This document shows positions 7,895 to 15,873 of a DNA stretch of 50,659 nucleotides, piece by piece. Numbering within the stretch: position 1 is the first letter of the stretch; every line of letters begins with the position of its first letter. Below the pieces are notes generated by a model. That model did no database searches. It was not told the origin of the DNA and saw only the letters and a list, made by a program, of their open reading frames with translations. The position numbers and the translations under genes were made by a program. The stretch covers positions 1 to 50,659 of the forward strand of contig JAUHWG010000047.1 in NCBI GenBank assembly GCA_030424595.1. The letters run 5' to 3'. Source of the DNA: Polyangia bacterium. GTDB taxonomy: Bacteria; Myxococcota_A; Polyangia; Nannocystales; Nannocystaceae.

Positions 7895-9693
7895 CGGCTC
7901 GTCTTGCGGTGGCGCAGGCGTGCGCGCCCGAGGGTCGCGACGAGGGCCCCCTCGCTCCCGCGCACCAGCTCGGCTGCGTTCGCCTCGTCCGTGTCGAGGT
8001 GCATCTCGAGCCGATACTTCGGGCTCACGCGGATCAGGACGTCGCCGAAGATCAGGTCGCGACCGTCGCTGTCGACCGCGACCTCGACGACGTCCCGATC
8101 CTGGACGCCGAAGCGCTCGGCATCCTCGGGTGTCATGTGGACGTGACGCCGGGCGCAGATGAGCCCCGTCTCGAGGGTGAGCGTCCCGTGCGGACCCTCG
8201 AGGGTGATCCCAGGCGAATCCGCCGTGTCGCCCGAATTGCGGACGGGAGCGTCGACGCCGAGGCGAAACTCGTCGGTGCGGCTGATCTCGACCTGGTTGC
8301 GGCTGCGAGTCGGGCCCAAGACCCTGACACGATCGATCCGCCCCTTGGGACCTATCACGTTGAGGCGCTCCTCACAGGCGAACTGGCCGGGCTGCGAGAG
8401 GGGTTTGTGCGGGGTGAGGGTATGCCCCGGGCCGAAGAGCGCGGCGACGGAGGCCTCGGTGAGGTGGATGTGGCGGGCCGAGATCGCGATCGGGATGACC
8501 GCGGTCGCATCGACCCTGTCCGCCTCCTCGGCGAGGGCCGCAGTGTCCGCGGCGATCGCCCGGGCTTCGTCGGTCTTGACGACCATGAGCGCGGTGCGAG
8601 CATGATCTTCGCTGATGAACGACACGGGCTTGGCGGGGCTGACGGAGGCCTCGCGGTTCTTCGCCTCGTCGAGACGGGCGCCGAGATAGCCGAGACGTTG
8701 GCCGACGCGGTGACGGACGAGGGCGCTGTTCTCACCGATGCCGCCCGTAAAGACGATCCCGTCGACGCCGCCCATCACGGCTGCGTAGGCGCCGATGTAC
8801 TTGCGCAGGCGGTGGGTGAAGACCTGCAGCGCGAGACGACAGGCGTCGTCCCCCTCCGCCGCTCGCGCCTCGATATCGCGCATGTCGTTGCCGACGCCTG
8901 AGAGCCCCCGCAGCCCAGACTCGCGGTTGAGCAGCTCGTCGAGCCCGTCGGCGTCGAGGCCCTCCTCGCGGAGCAGGAGGAGGAGCACTCCGGGATCGAC
9001 GTCGCCGCTGCGGGTGCCCATCACCAGCCCCTCGAGCGGGCTCATGCCCATGCTCGTCTCGACGCTCCGACCCTGCTCGACGGCGGTCACGCTCGCGCCG
9101 TTGCCGAGGTGGCAGGTGATGAGGCGCAGGTCTCGGAGGTCGGCGTGCAGGGCCTCCGCCGCCCGCTGGGCCACCCAGTGATGGCTCGGGCCGTGAAAGC
9201 CGTAGCGACGGATCCCGTGCTTCTCGGTGAGCGCGCGGGGCAGGGCGTAGGCGCGGGCGCGGCTTGGCAGCGTCGCGTGGAAGGCGGTGTCAAAGACCGC
9301 CACGTGGACCAGCCCCGGGAGGAGCTCCTGCGCTGCGCGGATACCCGCGAAGTTGGCCGGGTTGTGCAGCGGCGCCAGGGGGGTGAGCGCTTCGATCCCG
9401 GCGACGACGGATGCGTCGATCCGGATCGGCCGATCAAAGCGCGCGCCGCCGTGGACGACGCGGTGTCCGACCGCCTCGACCGCGAGGCCCTCCGTGAGAC
9501 GGGGCAGGATGGCCTCGATCGCCGCTGCGTGGTCCGCCCCCGGGAGATCGAGCGTCTCCTCGCCCAGGTGAGCGCTGCACTCGGCATCGCCGACCCGCTC
9601 CGCCCGGGCGACGCGCAGCCGCTCACCGCAGGTCGTCTCGATCACGTCGAGCTTCAAGCTGGAGCTGCCACAGTTCACCACGAGCACGCGCAT
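7891..9693 (-). CDS. ackA-pduL: Acetate kinase fused to PduL-type phosphotransacylase
   Basis: Residues 1-~395 are a complete acetate/propionate kinase: MRVLVVNCGSSSLKLDV (ATPase fold), GHRVVHGGARFD, FDTAFHATLP, RRYGFHGPSHHWV, HLGNGASVTAV, METHOD-like SMGMSPLEGLVMGTRSGD and FTGGIGENSALVR. Residues ~398-600 are a PduL-type phosphate acyltransferase with its two beta-barrel halves and the zinc-binding His motifs ISARHIHL and CARRHVHM, plus RLEMHLDTDEANA at the end. The two halves together interconvert acetyl-CoA, acetyl-phosphate and acetate, making ATP. The fusion would let acetyl-phosphate pass between active sites and hold the levels equal. No encapsulation peptide or microcompartment gene is visible, so a cytoplasmic role is likely. 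The TAG stop belongs to repeat P2. Confidence 0.9.
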   Translation of the reverse strand: MRVLVVNCGSSSLKLDVIETTCGERLRVARAERVGDAECSAHLGEETLDLPGADHAAAIEAILPRLTEGLAVEAVGHRVVHGGARFDRPIRIDASVVAGIEALTPLAPLHNPANFAGIRAAQELLPGLVHVAVFDTAFHATLPSRARAYALPRALTEKHGIRRYGFHGPSHHWVAQRAAEALHADLRDLRLITCHLGNGASVTAVEQGRSVETSMGMSPLEGLVMGTRSGDVDPGVLLLLLREEGLDADGLDELLNRESGLRGLSGVGNDMRDIEARAAEGDDACRLALQVFTHRLRKYIGAYAAVMGGVDGIVFTGGIGENSALVRHRVGQRLGYLGARLDEAKNREASVSPAKPVSFISEDHARTALMVVKTDEARAIAADTAALAEEADRVDATAVIPIAISARHIHLTEASVAALFGPGHTLTPHKPLSQPGQFACEERLNVIGPKGRIDRVRVLGPTRSRNQVEISRTDEFRLGVDAPVRNSGDTADSPGITLEGPHGTLTLETGLICARRHVHMTPEDAERFGVQDRDVVEVAVDSDGRDLIFGDVLIRVSPKYRLEMHLDTDEANAAELVRGSEGALVATLGRARLRHRKTSR

Positions 9694-9922
9694 CGGTCGT
9701 CACCTCCGGGCCGTCGTCGGGCGGCCGTGCGGTCCGATGTATCAGGCAGCGGCGGCGGACGCCAGAGTCGAGCCCGCTCTTCGGAGCGCATGACCGACGA
9801 CGCGGCGTGCTCATGGTGATGGGGATTTCGCCTTGCGGCGCTATTCCCTCGCTTGCGCGATTGTGGCCCCTTCTCGGCAGATTCACCTGGAGAGGGGGCT
9901 GCGACGGTGTCATTCTAGGCGC

Positions 9923-11131
9923 ATGAAGAATCCGCAAGGGGCTGTCATCGCAGTCCTCCTGGCGATCACAGCCTGCGCCGACGCTCCGGAGGACGCCTTG
10001 GATGACGCTCCGGAGGAGGCTCCCGAGGCGAGCTTTGGCTCTGTGGAGGCGGACGGGCGCGACTATTCGAATGTTCGTTTGACCCTGCTGGGCGGCAAGC
10101 CCTCTCTTGTCGGCGGAGTCGTGGAGGCCGATCCCGATCCTGTCGCGGTGTCGACGATCTGGGAGTGGGACGAGGAGAGGGGCCTCGAGGTGAGCTCGCG
10201 CAGCTTGCTGACGCCTCGGGCCTATCACAGCACCTTCGTGCTGCCAGATGAGCGAGTCCTCGTCTTCGGCGGCCAGGGCGACTACTCCAGGGGAGAGGGC
10301 GAGAACCCGCTCACGCAGGAGATCGAGGTGCTCCACCCGAACGGCGCCCCGAACGAGTCCTTCGGCTGGCTCTCCGAGATCCGGCGGCATCCGCTCGCCC
10401 ACCTCGAGCCCGAGGGGACGGTCTTGATCTTCGGCGGGTCCTTCGTCGTCTTCTCGTCGGCGTTTGAACGTGTCGATCTCGTCGCCAAGACGGTGACGCC
10501 CCTCTACGACGAGCTCAGCCGGATGTACTCGGACCACTGCTCGGTCTCGCTGGTCCCGCTCGGTGAGGGCACCTACTTCTTGATCGGTGGACTGCAGCAG
10601 GTCGCGCCGGACGGGTACAGCTACGACTGCGGCGGCGGAGCGGAGATCATCGACATCGCCACGGGCGAGGCGAGGTTTGTCGGCGACGACGTCTGGGAGA
10701 TCGTCGCCCAAGGCCGACGCGCGGTCGCGTTGCCGGGCGGCGATGTGCTCGTCGTGGGCTCGCGCAGCGCGACCTCGGGGGGTCCTTGGCTCGAGCGCTT
10801 CGATCCCAGCAGCGAACAATTCACGATCCTCGCGGAGGGGGACGTGCGGGTTCTCTACCCGGCCGTCATCCCGCTGGACGATGGGCGTATCTTCATCATC
10901 GGCAGCAGCCCGAGCCCGATCGCCACTCCGCACGAGGATCTCCAACGTACATGGTATTTCGACCCGAGCGACGACTCCCTCGAGGAGGGGCCTCCGCTCC
11001 CCGCGATCTTTGAGATGCCGCAGGCGGTGCGCTTCGAAGACTCGAGGGTCTTCGTGCTCGGCACGCACCTGAACCACTTCTACGAGCGTTTTGCGCCGCT
11101 GGAGCTCGCCGTCCTGAGCGATCCGATGTAG
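9923..11131 (+). CDS. Kelch-like beta-propeller lipoprotein
   Basis: The ATG at 9923 gives a 402-residue precursor with signal MKNPQGAVIAVLLAITAC and lipobox AITAC; an upstream frame extension is rejected because it precedes the signal. After an acidic Asp/Glu/Ala-rich linker come repeating blade motifs typical of kelch / galactose-oxidase-like propellers: LLTPRAYHSTFVLPDERVLV then FGGQG; HPLAHLEPEGTVLIFGG; CSVSLVPLGEGTYFLIGG; AVALPGGDVLVVGS; AVIPLDDGRIFIIGS. It would sit in the outer membrane or periplasm. Many myxobacterial genomes have large families of such proteins with no known ligand. It is divergent from the acetate kinase fusion across 229 bp. Confidence 0.8.
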   Translation: MKNPQGAVIAVLLAITACADAPEDALDDAPEEAPEASFGSVEADGRDYSNVRLTLLGGKPSLVGGVVEADPDPVAVSTIWEWDEERGLEVSSRSLLTPRAYHSTFVLPDERVLVFGGQGDYSRGEGENPLTQEIEVLHPNGAPNESFGWLSEIRRHPLAHLEPEGTVLIFGGSFVVFSSAFERVDLVAKTVTPLYDELSRMYSDHCSVSLVPLGEGTYFLIGGLQQVAPDGYSYDCGGGAEIIDIATGEARFVGDDVWEIVAQGRRAVALPGGDVLVVGSRSATSGGPWLERFDPSSEQFTILAEGDVRVLYPAVIPLDDGRIFIIGSSPSPIATPHEDLQRTWYFDPSDDSLEEGPPLPAIFEMPQAVRFEDSRVFVLGTHLNHFYERFAPLELAVLSDPM

Positions 11132-11207
11132 TCGCCTCGGGCGCCTGGCGTTTGCTCCCGTCCGCCGCAGGTGCGTGGTCGGGGAAACGGGAGTACCATC
11201 CGCTGCG

Positions 11208-11810
11208 ATGGCCAACCGGCCCCGGACGATCGGCCCTGGACGACTACGCGTAACCGTGGTCGGGGCGCTCATGCTCGCGCTTTGGGGGCTCGGCGGTCGC
11301 CCTGCGCAGGCTGGCGAGGCGAGGCCCGGTCAGCGCTACGAGCTCGACATGGTCCTGCCGACGGTCCGCTTCGGCGTGGGCGCGTCGATCTACGCGCAGC
11401 CGCAGACGCTCGGGGCGGCGGCGGAGGTGCTCGCCGGGGCTCAGCTCGTCTTTCGCGATGTCCGTCGCGCGCCGCAGCTCTTCGTCCAGCCGCTCGCCGG
11501 GTACACCTACGCCGGCGCAGGCGAGGCGCCGCTCCACGCGTTTCAGCTCGGCCTCGGCTTCGGCGTCGGCGACCTCGCGATCCGGGGGATGCTGCGCCCG
11601 CGGGTGATCGTCGGGACGATGGACGGCTCGCCGACGGTGGGGCTGCGGACGGGCCTCGCCCTCGAGGGCTGGATGGGTGCGCTGAGCCTCGAGGTGAGCC
11701 ACGAGGCGCTGAGGGTGCAGGGAGGTGCGCGACAGGGAGCCCAGATCATGCTCTCCACCGATCTTGTCGCCCTCGGGCTCTTGGTCGTCCGCGAGCTTTG
11801 GCAGCACTAG
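11208..11810 (+). CDS. Small exported outer-membrane-type protein
   Basis: From the ATG at 11208 the product has 200 residues with a signal peptide (basic MANRPRTIGPGRLR, hydrophobic VTVVGALMLALWGLGG, then AQA). The mature part alternates polar and hydrophobic residues in strands ending in aromatic residues (VGASIYAQ, QLFVQPLAGYTYAG, FQLGLGFGVGDLAIRG, VGLRTGLALEGWMGA), as in small outer-membrane beta-barrels. No family name can be given. The TAG stop (11808-11810) is the CTAG that begins repeat A1. It follows the kelch-like gene by 76 bp on the same strand. Confidence 0.6.
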   Translation: MANRPRTIGPGRLRVTVVGALMLALWGLGGRPAQAGEARPGQRYELDMVLPTVRFGVGASIYAQPQTLGAAAEVLAGAQLVFRDVRRAPQLFVQPLAGYTYAGAGEAPLHAFQLGLGFGVGDLAIRGMLRPRVIVGTMDGSPTVGLRTGLALEGWMGALSLEVSHEALRVQGGARQGAQIMLSTDLVALGLLVVRELWQH

Positions 11811-12497
11811 CCCTGAAAAATGGCGCTGCCGTGAGGCGTCCTCGACAAACCGCGTAGAACCGTCAGAGACACGGGTTTCGCGCTTCGACTGCGCCCGTGT
11901 GGGTGAGCGCTCACCTCGTGCTTGGCGAGGGGCGGAGCTTGGTGGCTGAAGGCGGGCGGGCGAGGGGCGACGAGGCGGGTCCCTCGCGGACGCGGGTCCT
12001 CCCATGCCACGTGCTCGCCACGGTAGAGCTGATCTGCTTGAAGAGACAGGATACTCGTGTCTCCGCGCGAGGCACGGGTCCTCCCGCTGCGTCCCACCCA
12101 TCGCCCCTCGCTCGCCCGAGCGAGTCGTCCTGGGCTCCGCTACCGGGTGCGTAGAGAACTCGCGAGCCCAGACCTTCTCTCGACACATGCTCGTCGAGTC
12201 TCTCGCGCACTTGATGAGCGACAACGCGCATCGCCGGTCGAACTTCGCTCCGTGCCGAAGTCCGAGCGATCGAGAGCCTCCGAAACGCCTGTGAGAACAC
12301 CGAGCGGGACGACTCGCGCGAGCCACCTCAAGGCCGACCGTCGAGGACCCGAGAACACCCGGAAAAGCGCTCGGCCGAAGTGCAAGAGCCTTGAGCCTCC
12401 GCCCGTGGAGTTTGTCGTAACGGCTCCTGTGACCCCCTTCGGCGGGCGACGAAGCGACGCACGTCATGAGCCACGTCTACAACCTCTTCCTCGGCGG
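11807..12497 (+). repeat. A-family repeat, copy A1
   Basis: About 690 bp are shared with A2 (28404-29179, same orientation); the first ~500 bp are also shared with A3 (29189-29689, inverted). It begins CTAGCCCTGAAAAATGGCGC and contains TAGAACCGTCAGAGACACGG, CGGGTCCCTCGCGGACGCGG, CTTGAAGAGACAGG and CTGTGAGAACACCGAGC. It ends at a conserved stretch that reads DEATHVMSHVYNLFLGG in the + direction. Relative to A2 it lacks about 80 bp near 12447. The shared codons suggest it once carried a longer coding sequence, which I cannot identify. Confidence 0.8.
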
Positions 12498-12802
12498 CCA
12501 CCTCTCGCTCGCGGTTCGTCTGATCTCTCGCCTCAAGGTTCGGCACGCTGACGCCGACTTCGCGCTCGTCGTCCCCGGTTACCGCAACCTCAAGGAACTC
12601 GCGGAGTCGCTGGACGAGGATGCGTGGACGACCTTCGTGACGAAGGCCGAGCGCGAGCGGCTGCTAGCGAACCTTCGCAGGACCGCAAGGGGGCTGCGCT
12701 ACAGCGAGGGTACGGCGCTGTCGCTGGCACGAGGGCTCGACGACGGGGACTTTCGCCGCGCTGCGCTGGACCTCGCGCCGAGATTGATCGACGCTCCGGT
12801 GG
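12466..12802 (+). pseudogene. Coding-like remnant of unknown family
   Basis: The frame from the ATG at 12466 begins in repeat A1 (MSHVYNLFLGG) and then reads a unique, natural-looking stretch: RLKVRHADADFALVVPGYRN, LKELAESLDEDAW, KAERERLLANLRR, LARGLDDGDFRRAALDLAP. Beyond 12802 the frame is overlapped by the glutaminase gene in another frame and becomes a shadow, so the 3' end is missing. It may be a gene truncated by the arrangement of A1 and glsA. No family is recognised. Confidence 0.3.
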
Positions 12803-13720
12803 ATGAAGTGGCAGCGGCTCCTCGACGACACCCTCCACTACGTGAGACCGCAGCTCGGTCAGGGGGTCGTCGCGGACTACATCCCTGCGCTCGCCGCTGC
12901 GGATCCTCGGGCGTTCGCGATGACCATCGTGACCCTGGACGGCGAGGTCTTCAGCGTCGGCGAGGCCACCACGACGTTCTCGATCCAGTCGATCTCCAAG
13001 GTCTTCACGCTGACCCTGGCCCTCGAGTGGGAGGGGCAGGAGCTGTGGAAGCGGGTCGGTCGTGAGCCCTCGGGCAGCGCCTTCAACTCGATCGTCCAGC
13101 TCGAGCACGAGGGCGGCGTGCCCCGCAACCCGCTCATCAACGCGGGCGCGCTGGTCGTCACCGACACCCTCGTCCGCTTCAGCCAGGCCGGCGCGATCGA
13201 TCAGCTCCTCGCGCTTCTCCGGGGTCTTTGCGACGACGAGACGATCGACGTCGACAGCACAGTCGCCGCCTCCGAGCGGGTCTGGGGCCATCGCAACCGC
13301 GGCCTCGCGTGGTTCATGAAGAGCTTCGGCGTCATCCGCAGCGATCCCAACGAGGTGCTCGACGCCTACTTTCGTCAGTGTGCCGTCGCGATGAGCACCG
13401 AGCAGCTCGCGCGCGCCGGGCTCTTCTTGGCCAACGAGGGGCGGGATCCGATCACCGGCGCCCAGGTCACCAGCCACGAGCGGGTCAACCGGATCAACGC
13501 GCTGATGCTGACCTGCGGCCACTACGACATGAGCGGCGACTTCGCCTTTCGGGTGGGGCTGCCGGGCAAGTCGGGGGTCGGAGGGGGCATCCTCGCGGTC
13601 GCGCCCGGGGTCGGCAGCATCGCCGTCTGGTCGCCGGCGCTCAACCGCTCGGGCAACTCTCTGGTCGGCACCCTCGCCCTCGAGCAGCTCAGCCTCCGGG
13701 CAGGGCTCAACCTCTTCTGA
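12803..13720 (+). CDS. glsA: Glutaminase
   Basis: At 305 residues this is the usual length of bacterial serine-dependent glutaminases, which hydrolyse glutamine to glutamate and ammonia in the cytoplasm. Family landmarks are present: VADYIPALAAADPRAFAM, FSIQSISKVFTLTLAL (the Ser-x-x-Lys catalytic pair), PRNPLINAGALVV, a Glu-Arg segment near SERVWGHRNRGLAWFMKS, and GKSGVGGGILAVAPG. The ATG at 12803 is the first possible start after an in-frame TGA at 12785. The Shine-Dalgarno (CCGGTGG) is close and weak. The gene is convergent with the SufU-XdhC-MocA gene. Confidence 0.95.
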   Translation: MKWQRLLDDTLHYVRPQLGQGVVADYIPALAAADPRAFAMTIVTLDGEVFSVGEATTTFSIQSISKVFTLTLALEWEGQELWKRVGREPSGSAFNSIVQLEHEGGVPRNPLINAGALVVTDTLVRFSQAGAIDQLLALLRGLCDDETIDVDSTVAASERVWGHRNRGLAWFMKSFGVIRSDPNEVLDAYFRQCAVAMSTEQLARAGLFLANEGRDPITGAQVTSHERVNRINALMLTCGHYDMSGDFAFRVGLPGKSGVGGGILAVAPGVGSIAVWSPALNRSGNSLVGTLALEQLSLRAGLNLF

Positions 13721-13746
13721 GCTTCTGAGCCCTGGGAATGCTCCAT

Positions 13747-15855
13747 CTAAGCGAGCCCTGAGCGATCTCGCGCGGACTCGCCGGGCACGGTGTCGACGTC
13801 GACGAGCACCCCGCGGTGGTCGATCGGCACCCGATGCACCGATCCGGAGGCCGCCTCGAGGATGCGCTTGGCCCCGCGGTCGCCGCGTAGTGCGGTCAGA
13901 TCGTCGAAGAAGCGGCGAGGCCAGAGCACCGGGTTGCCGAGCCTCCGCGTGTCGCCTTCGCCGGCCTCCGGGGCGATGATGAGGTGTTGTGTGCTGGGTG
14001 TGCGAGCGGCGCGGAGGCGCCCGAGATCCTCGGCTCGAAGGAGCGGCATGTCGCCCAGGACGACAAAGGCCGCGTCCACCCCCGCGGCGTCGATCGTCGC
14101 CACACCGCGGGCGATCGAGGTGCCGATCCCCTCGGCGTGGGCGTCGTTGACGACGAAGGAGACCGGCAGGGAGCCGAGGGCCTCACGCACGCGGTCTGCC
14201 TCATGTCCGAGGACGACGATGCAGGGGGTCACCTCTGCCTCGAGCACAGTCCGGACGACGCGGCGGATCATGGACTCGCCGTTCTCTTCGTGGAGCAGCT
14301 TGTTTGTCGCCCCGGCGCGCCGCGACGATCCGGCCGCGAGCACGACGGCGCCGACAGGCCCCGCGCCCTGGGCCGCGAGGTTTCGCGTGGCGACCACCTC
14401 GGCGAGGATCGAGAGGGCGATCTCGCTCGCCCCCTTGCCGCCGATAGGGAGGCCCGCGGGCCCTCGGATTCGCCCGAGCGACGCCTCGCCAATCCCCCGC
14501 TCGCGGAGACGATCGAGGCGTCGGCCGTGGGTCTTGCGGCTGCCGAGGGCGCCGACGTAGAAGGCTTCGCTGGCGAGCGCGGCCGCCAGCGCGGGGTCAT
14601 CGATCTTGCCGTCGTGGCTGAGGACGACGACGGCGGCGCGCCTGTGCAGGAGCCTTGGCAGGGCCTGCTCCGGTCGCTCGAGGACGATGCGCGTCCGGGG
14701 AAAGCGGCGCGGGGTCGCCAAGGCGGCGCGGGGATCGACGATCACCGGGGTGAAGCCGAGCTCGGCCCCGAGGCGGGCGAGCACTTGGGCGATGTGGGTC
14801 CCGCCGACGAGGACGAGGCGCGGGGGCGGGGCCATCGGCTCGACAAACCAGGACTCGCCGTCGCCGTCGTAGCGCTGGGGCCCGAGGTCGAGGGCCCGCA
14901 GCGCGAGGGTGCTGAGGGCGTCGGCGCGCGCCTCTAGGGAGCTGCGGCTGAGGAGACGGGCGTCGCCTCCTGTGAGCGGGATGAGGCGGACACTGTCGGC
15001 CGCTCGCTCGGCGTCGCGGTGGGACTCCAGCGCCGCGCCGGCCGGGGCGATCGCGATGTGCACACATATGCGGCCGCCGCAGACCAGGCCGGCCTCCCCG
15101 GCCTGACTCCCCTCGATCGAGAAGTTCAGGAGCTGGCTCGCGGTGAGGTCGTCTTGATCGTCGTCGAGGAGCGCCAGCGCCGAGCGGACGACGGAGGACT
15201 CGACGCACCCGCCGGAGACCGATCCGGAGAAGTCGCCCGTCGAGCTGACGATCATCCGACTGCCGAGGGGACAGGGGCTGGAGCCCTCGATCGCGACCAG
15301 CGTCGCCAGGACCGCACGCTCGCCGGAGTCGTGCAGGGCCTGGATCCTCGACCAGGGGGACGGGTCCTCGGGCGCCTGCTCGGGCGCCTGCTCGGGCGCC
15401 TGCTCGGGCGAGGCTTGGCGGGGCTGCGTGGGTATGGGCGTCGAAGCGGGAGCGGGGCGATGGAGCGCCCGCTCGAGCGCACGCCACGGGAGTACAGCGC
15501 AGGATCTCCGGCTCGGAAAGTCGACGAGGACGGTGAAGACGTCGAGGTCGGAGCCGGGGGCAGGCTCGCCCGAGGCGGCGCGATCAAGGCGCTCCAAGGC
15601 CGGGGCGAAGGCGTCGACCGAGCGCCCGTGGAGCTCCTGGCACATGACCGAGGCCGACGCGACACAGACCGCGCAGGCGTCGGCGGAGAAGCCGATGGCG
15701 TCGATCTGATGATCGCGGATCCGGACCCCGATCTCGATCCGATCGCCGCAGAGGGGGTTTGTCCGCGACGCGGTGGCGGTCGGCGCTTCGGGCAGGCTCG
15801 CGTGGCGCGGCTTCTCCGCGTGGGCGAGCAACCGGTCGCTGTAGAGGGTGCTCAT
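13747..15855 (-). CDS. Triple fusion: SufU-like scaffold, XdhC, MocA-like nucleotidyltransferase
   Basis: The 702-residue protein has three parts. Residues 1-~130 match SufU/IscU scaffolds: LYSDRLLAHAEKPRH at the start, NPLCGD (Cys36, Asp38), ADACAVCVASAS (Cys61) and RRSCAVLPWRAL (Cys119), which are the three ligand cysteines plus the key Asp. A linker with (EQAP)n repeats follows (149-162). Residues ~167-475 are XdhC/CoxI: VAIEGSSPCPLG, GSVSGGCVES and a Rossmann half LVLVGGTHIAQVLARLG. Residues ~505-700 are a MocA/MobA-like nucleotidyltransferase: AVVLAAGSSRRAG, then GDMPLL. Known XdhC proteins bind molybdenum cofactor and receive sulfur from a cysteine desulfurase; MocA adds CMP to the cofactor. 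A desulfurase gene lies 18 bp upstream. I infer one polypeptide for cofactor sulfuration, maturation and delivery to the IorAB-type enzyme. It is the last gene of the operon. Confidence 0.9.
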   Translation of the reverse strand: MSTLYSDRLLAHAEKPRHASLPEAPTATASRTNPLCGDRIEIGVRIRDHQIDAIGFSADACAVCVASASVMCQELHGRSVDAFAPALERLDRAASGEPAPGSDLDVFTVLVDFPSRRSCAVLPWRALERALHRPAPASTPIPTQPRQASPEQAPEQAPEQAPEDPSPWSRIQALHDSGERAVLATLVAIEGSSPCPLGSRMIVSSTGDFSGSVSGGCVESSVVRSALALLDDDQDDLTASQLLNFSIEGSQAGEAGLVCGGRICVHIAIAPAGAALESHRDAERAADSVRLIPLTGGDARLLSRSSLEARADALSTLALRALDLGPQRYDGDGESWFVEPMAPPPRLVLVGGTHIAQVLARLGAELGFTPVIVDPRAALATPRRFPRTRIVLERPEQALPRLLHRRAAVVVLSHDGKIDDPALAAALASEAFYVGALGSRKTHGRRLDRLRERGIGEASLGRIRGPAGLPIGGKGASEIALSILAEVVATRNLAAQGAGPVGAVVLAAGSSRRAGATNKLLHEENGESMIRRVVRTVLEAEVTPCIVVLGHEADRVREALGSLPVSFVVNDAHAEGIGTSIARGVATIDAAGVDAAFVVLGDMPLLRAEDLGRLRAARTPSTQHLIIAPEAGEGDTRRLGNPVLWPRRFFDDLTALRGDRGAKRILEAASGSVHRVPIDHRGVLVDVDTVPGESARDRSGLA
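15367..15413. repeat. 12-bp in-frame tandem repeat (EQAP linker)
   Basis: The unit CTCGGGCGCCTG occurs three times plus a partial, and encodes Glu-Gln-Ala-Pro units between the SufU-like and XdhC domains. The copy number is a likely site of strain variation. Confidence 0.85.
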
Positions 15856-15873
15856 GGTCTGCTCATGGTCTGC

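Noticed and set aside
9623..11272. Minus-strand open frame of 549 codons opposite the kelch-like gene
   Set aside because: Shadow; the + strand has signal peptide and blade repeats.
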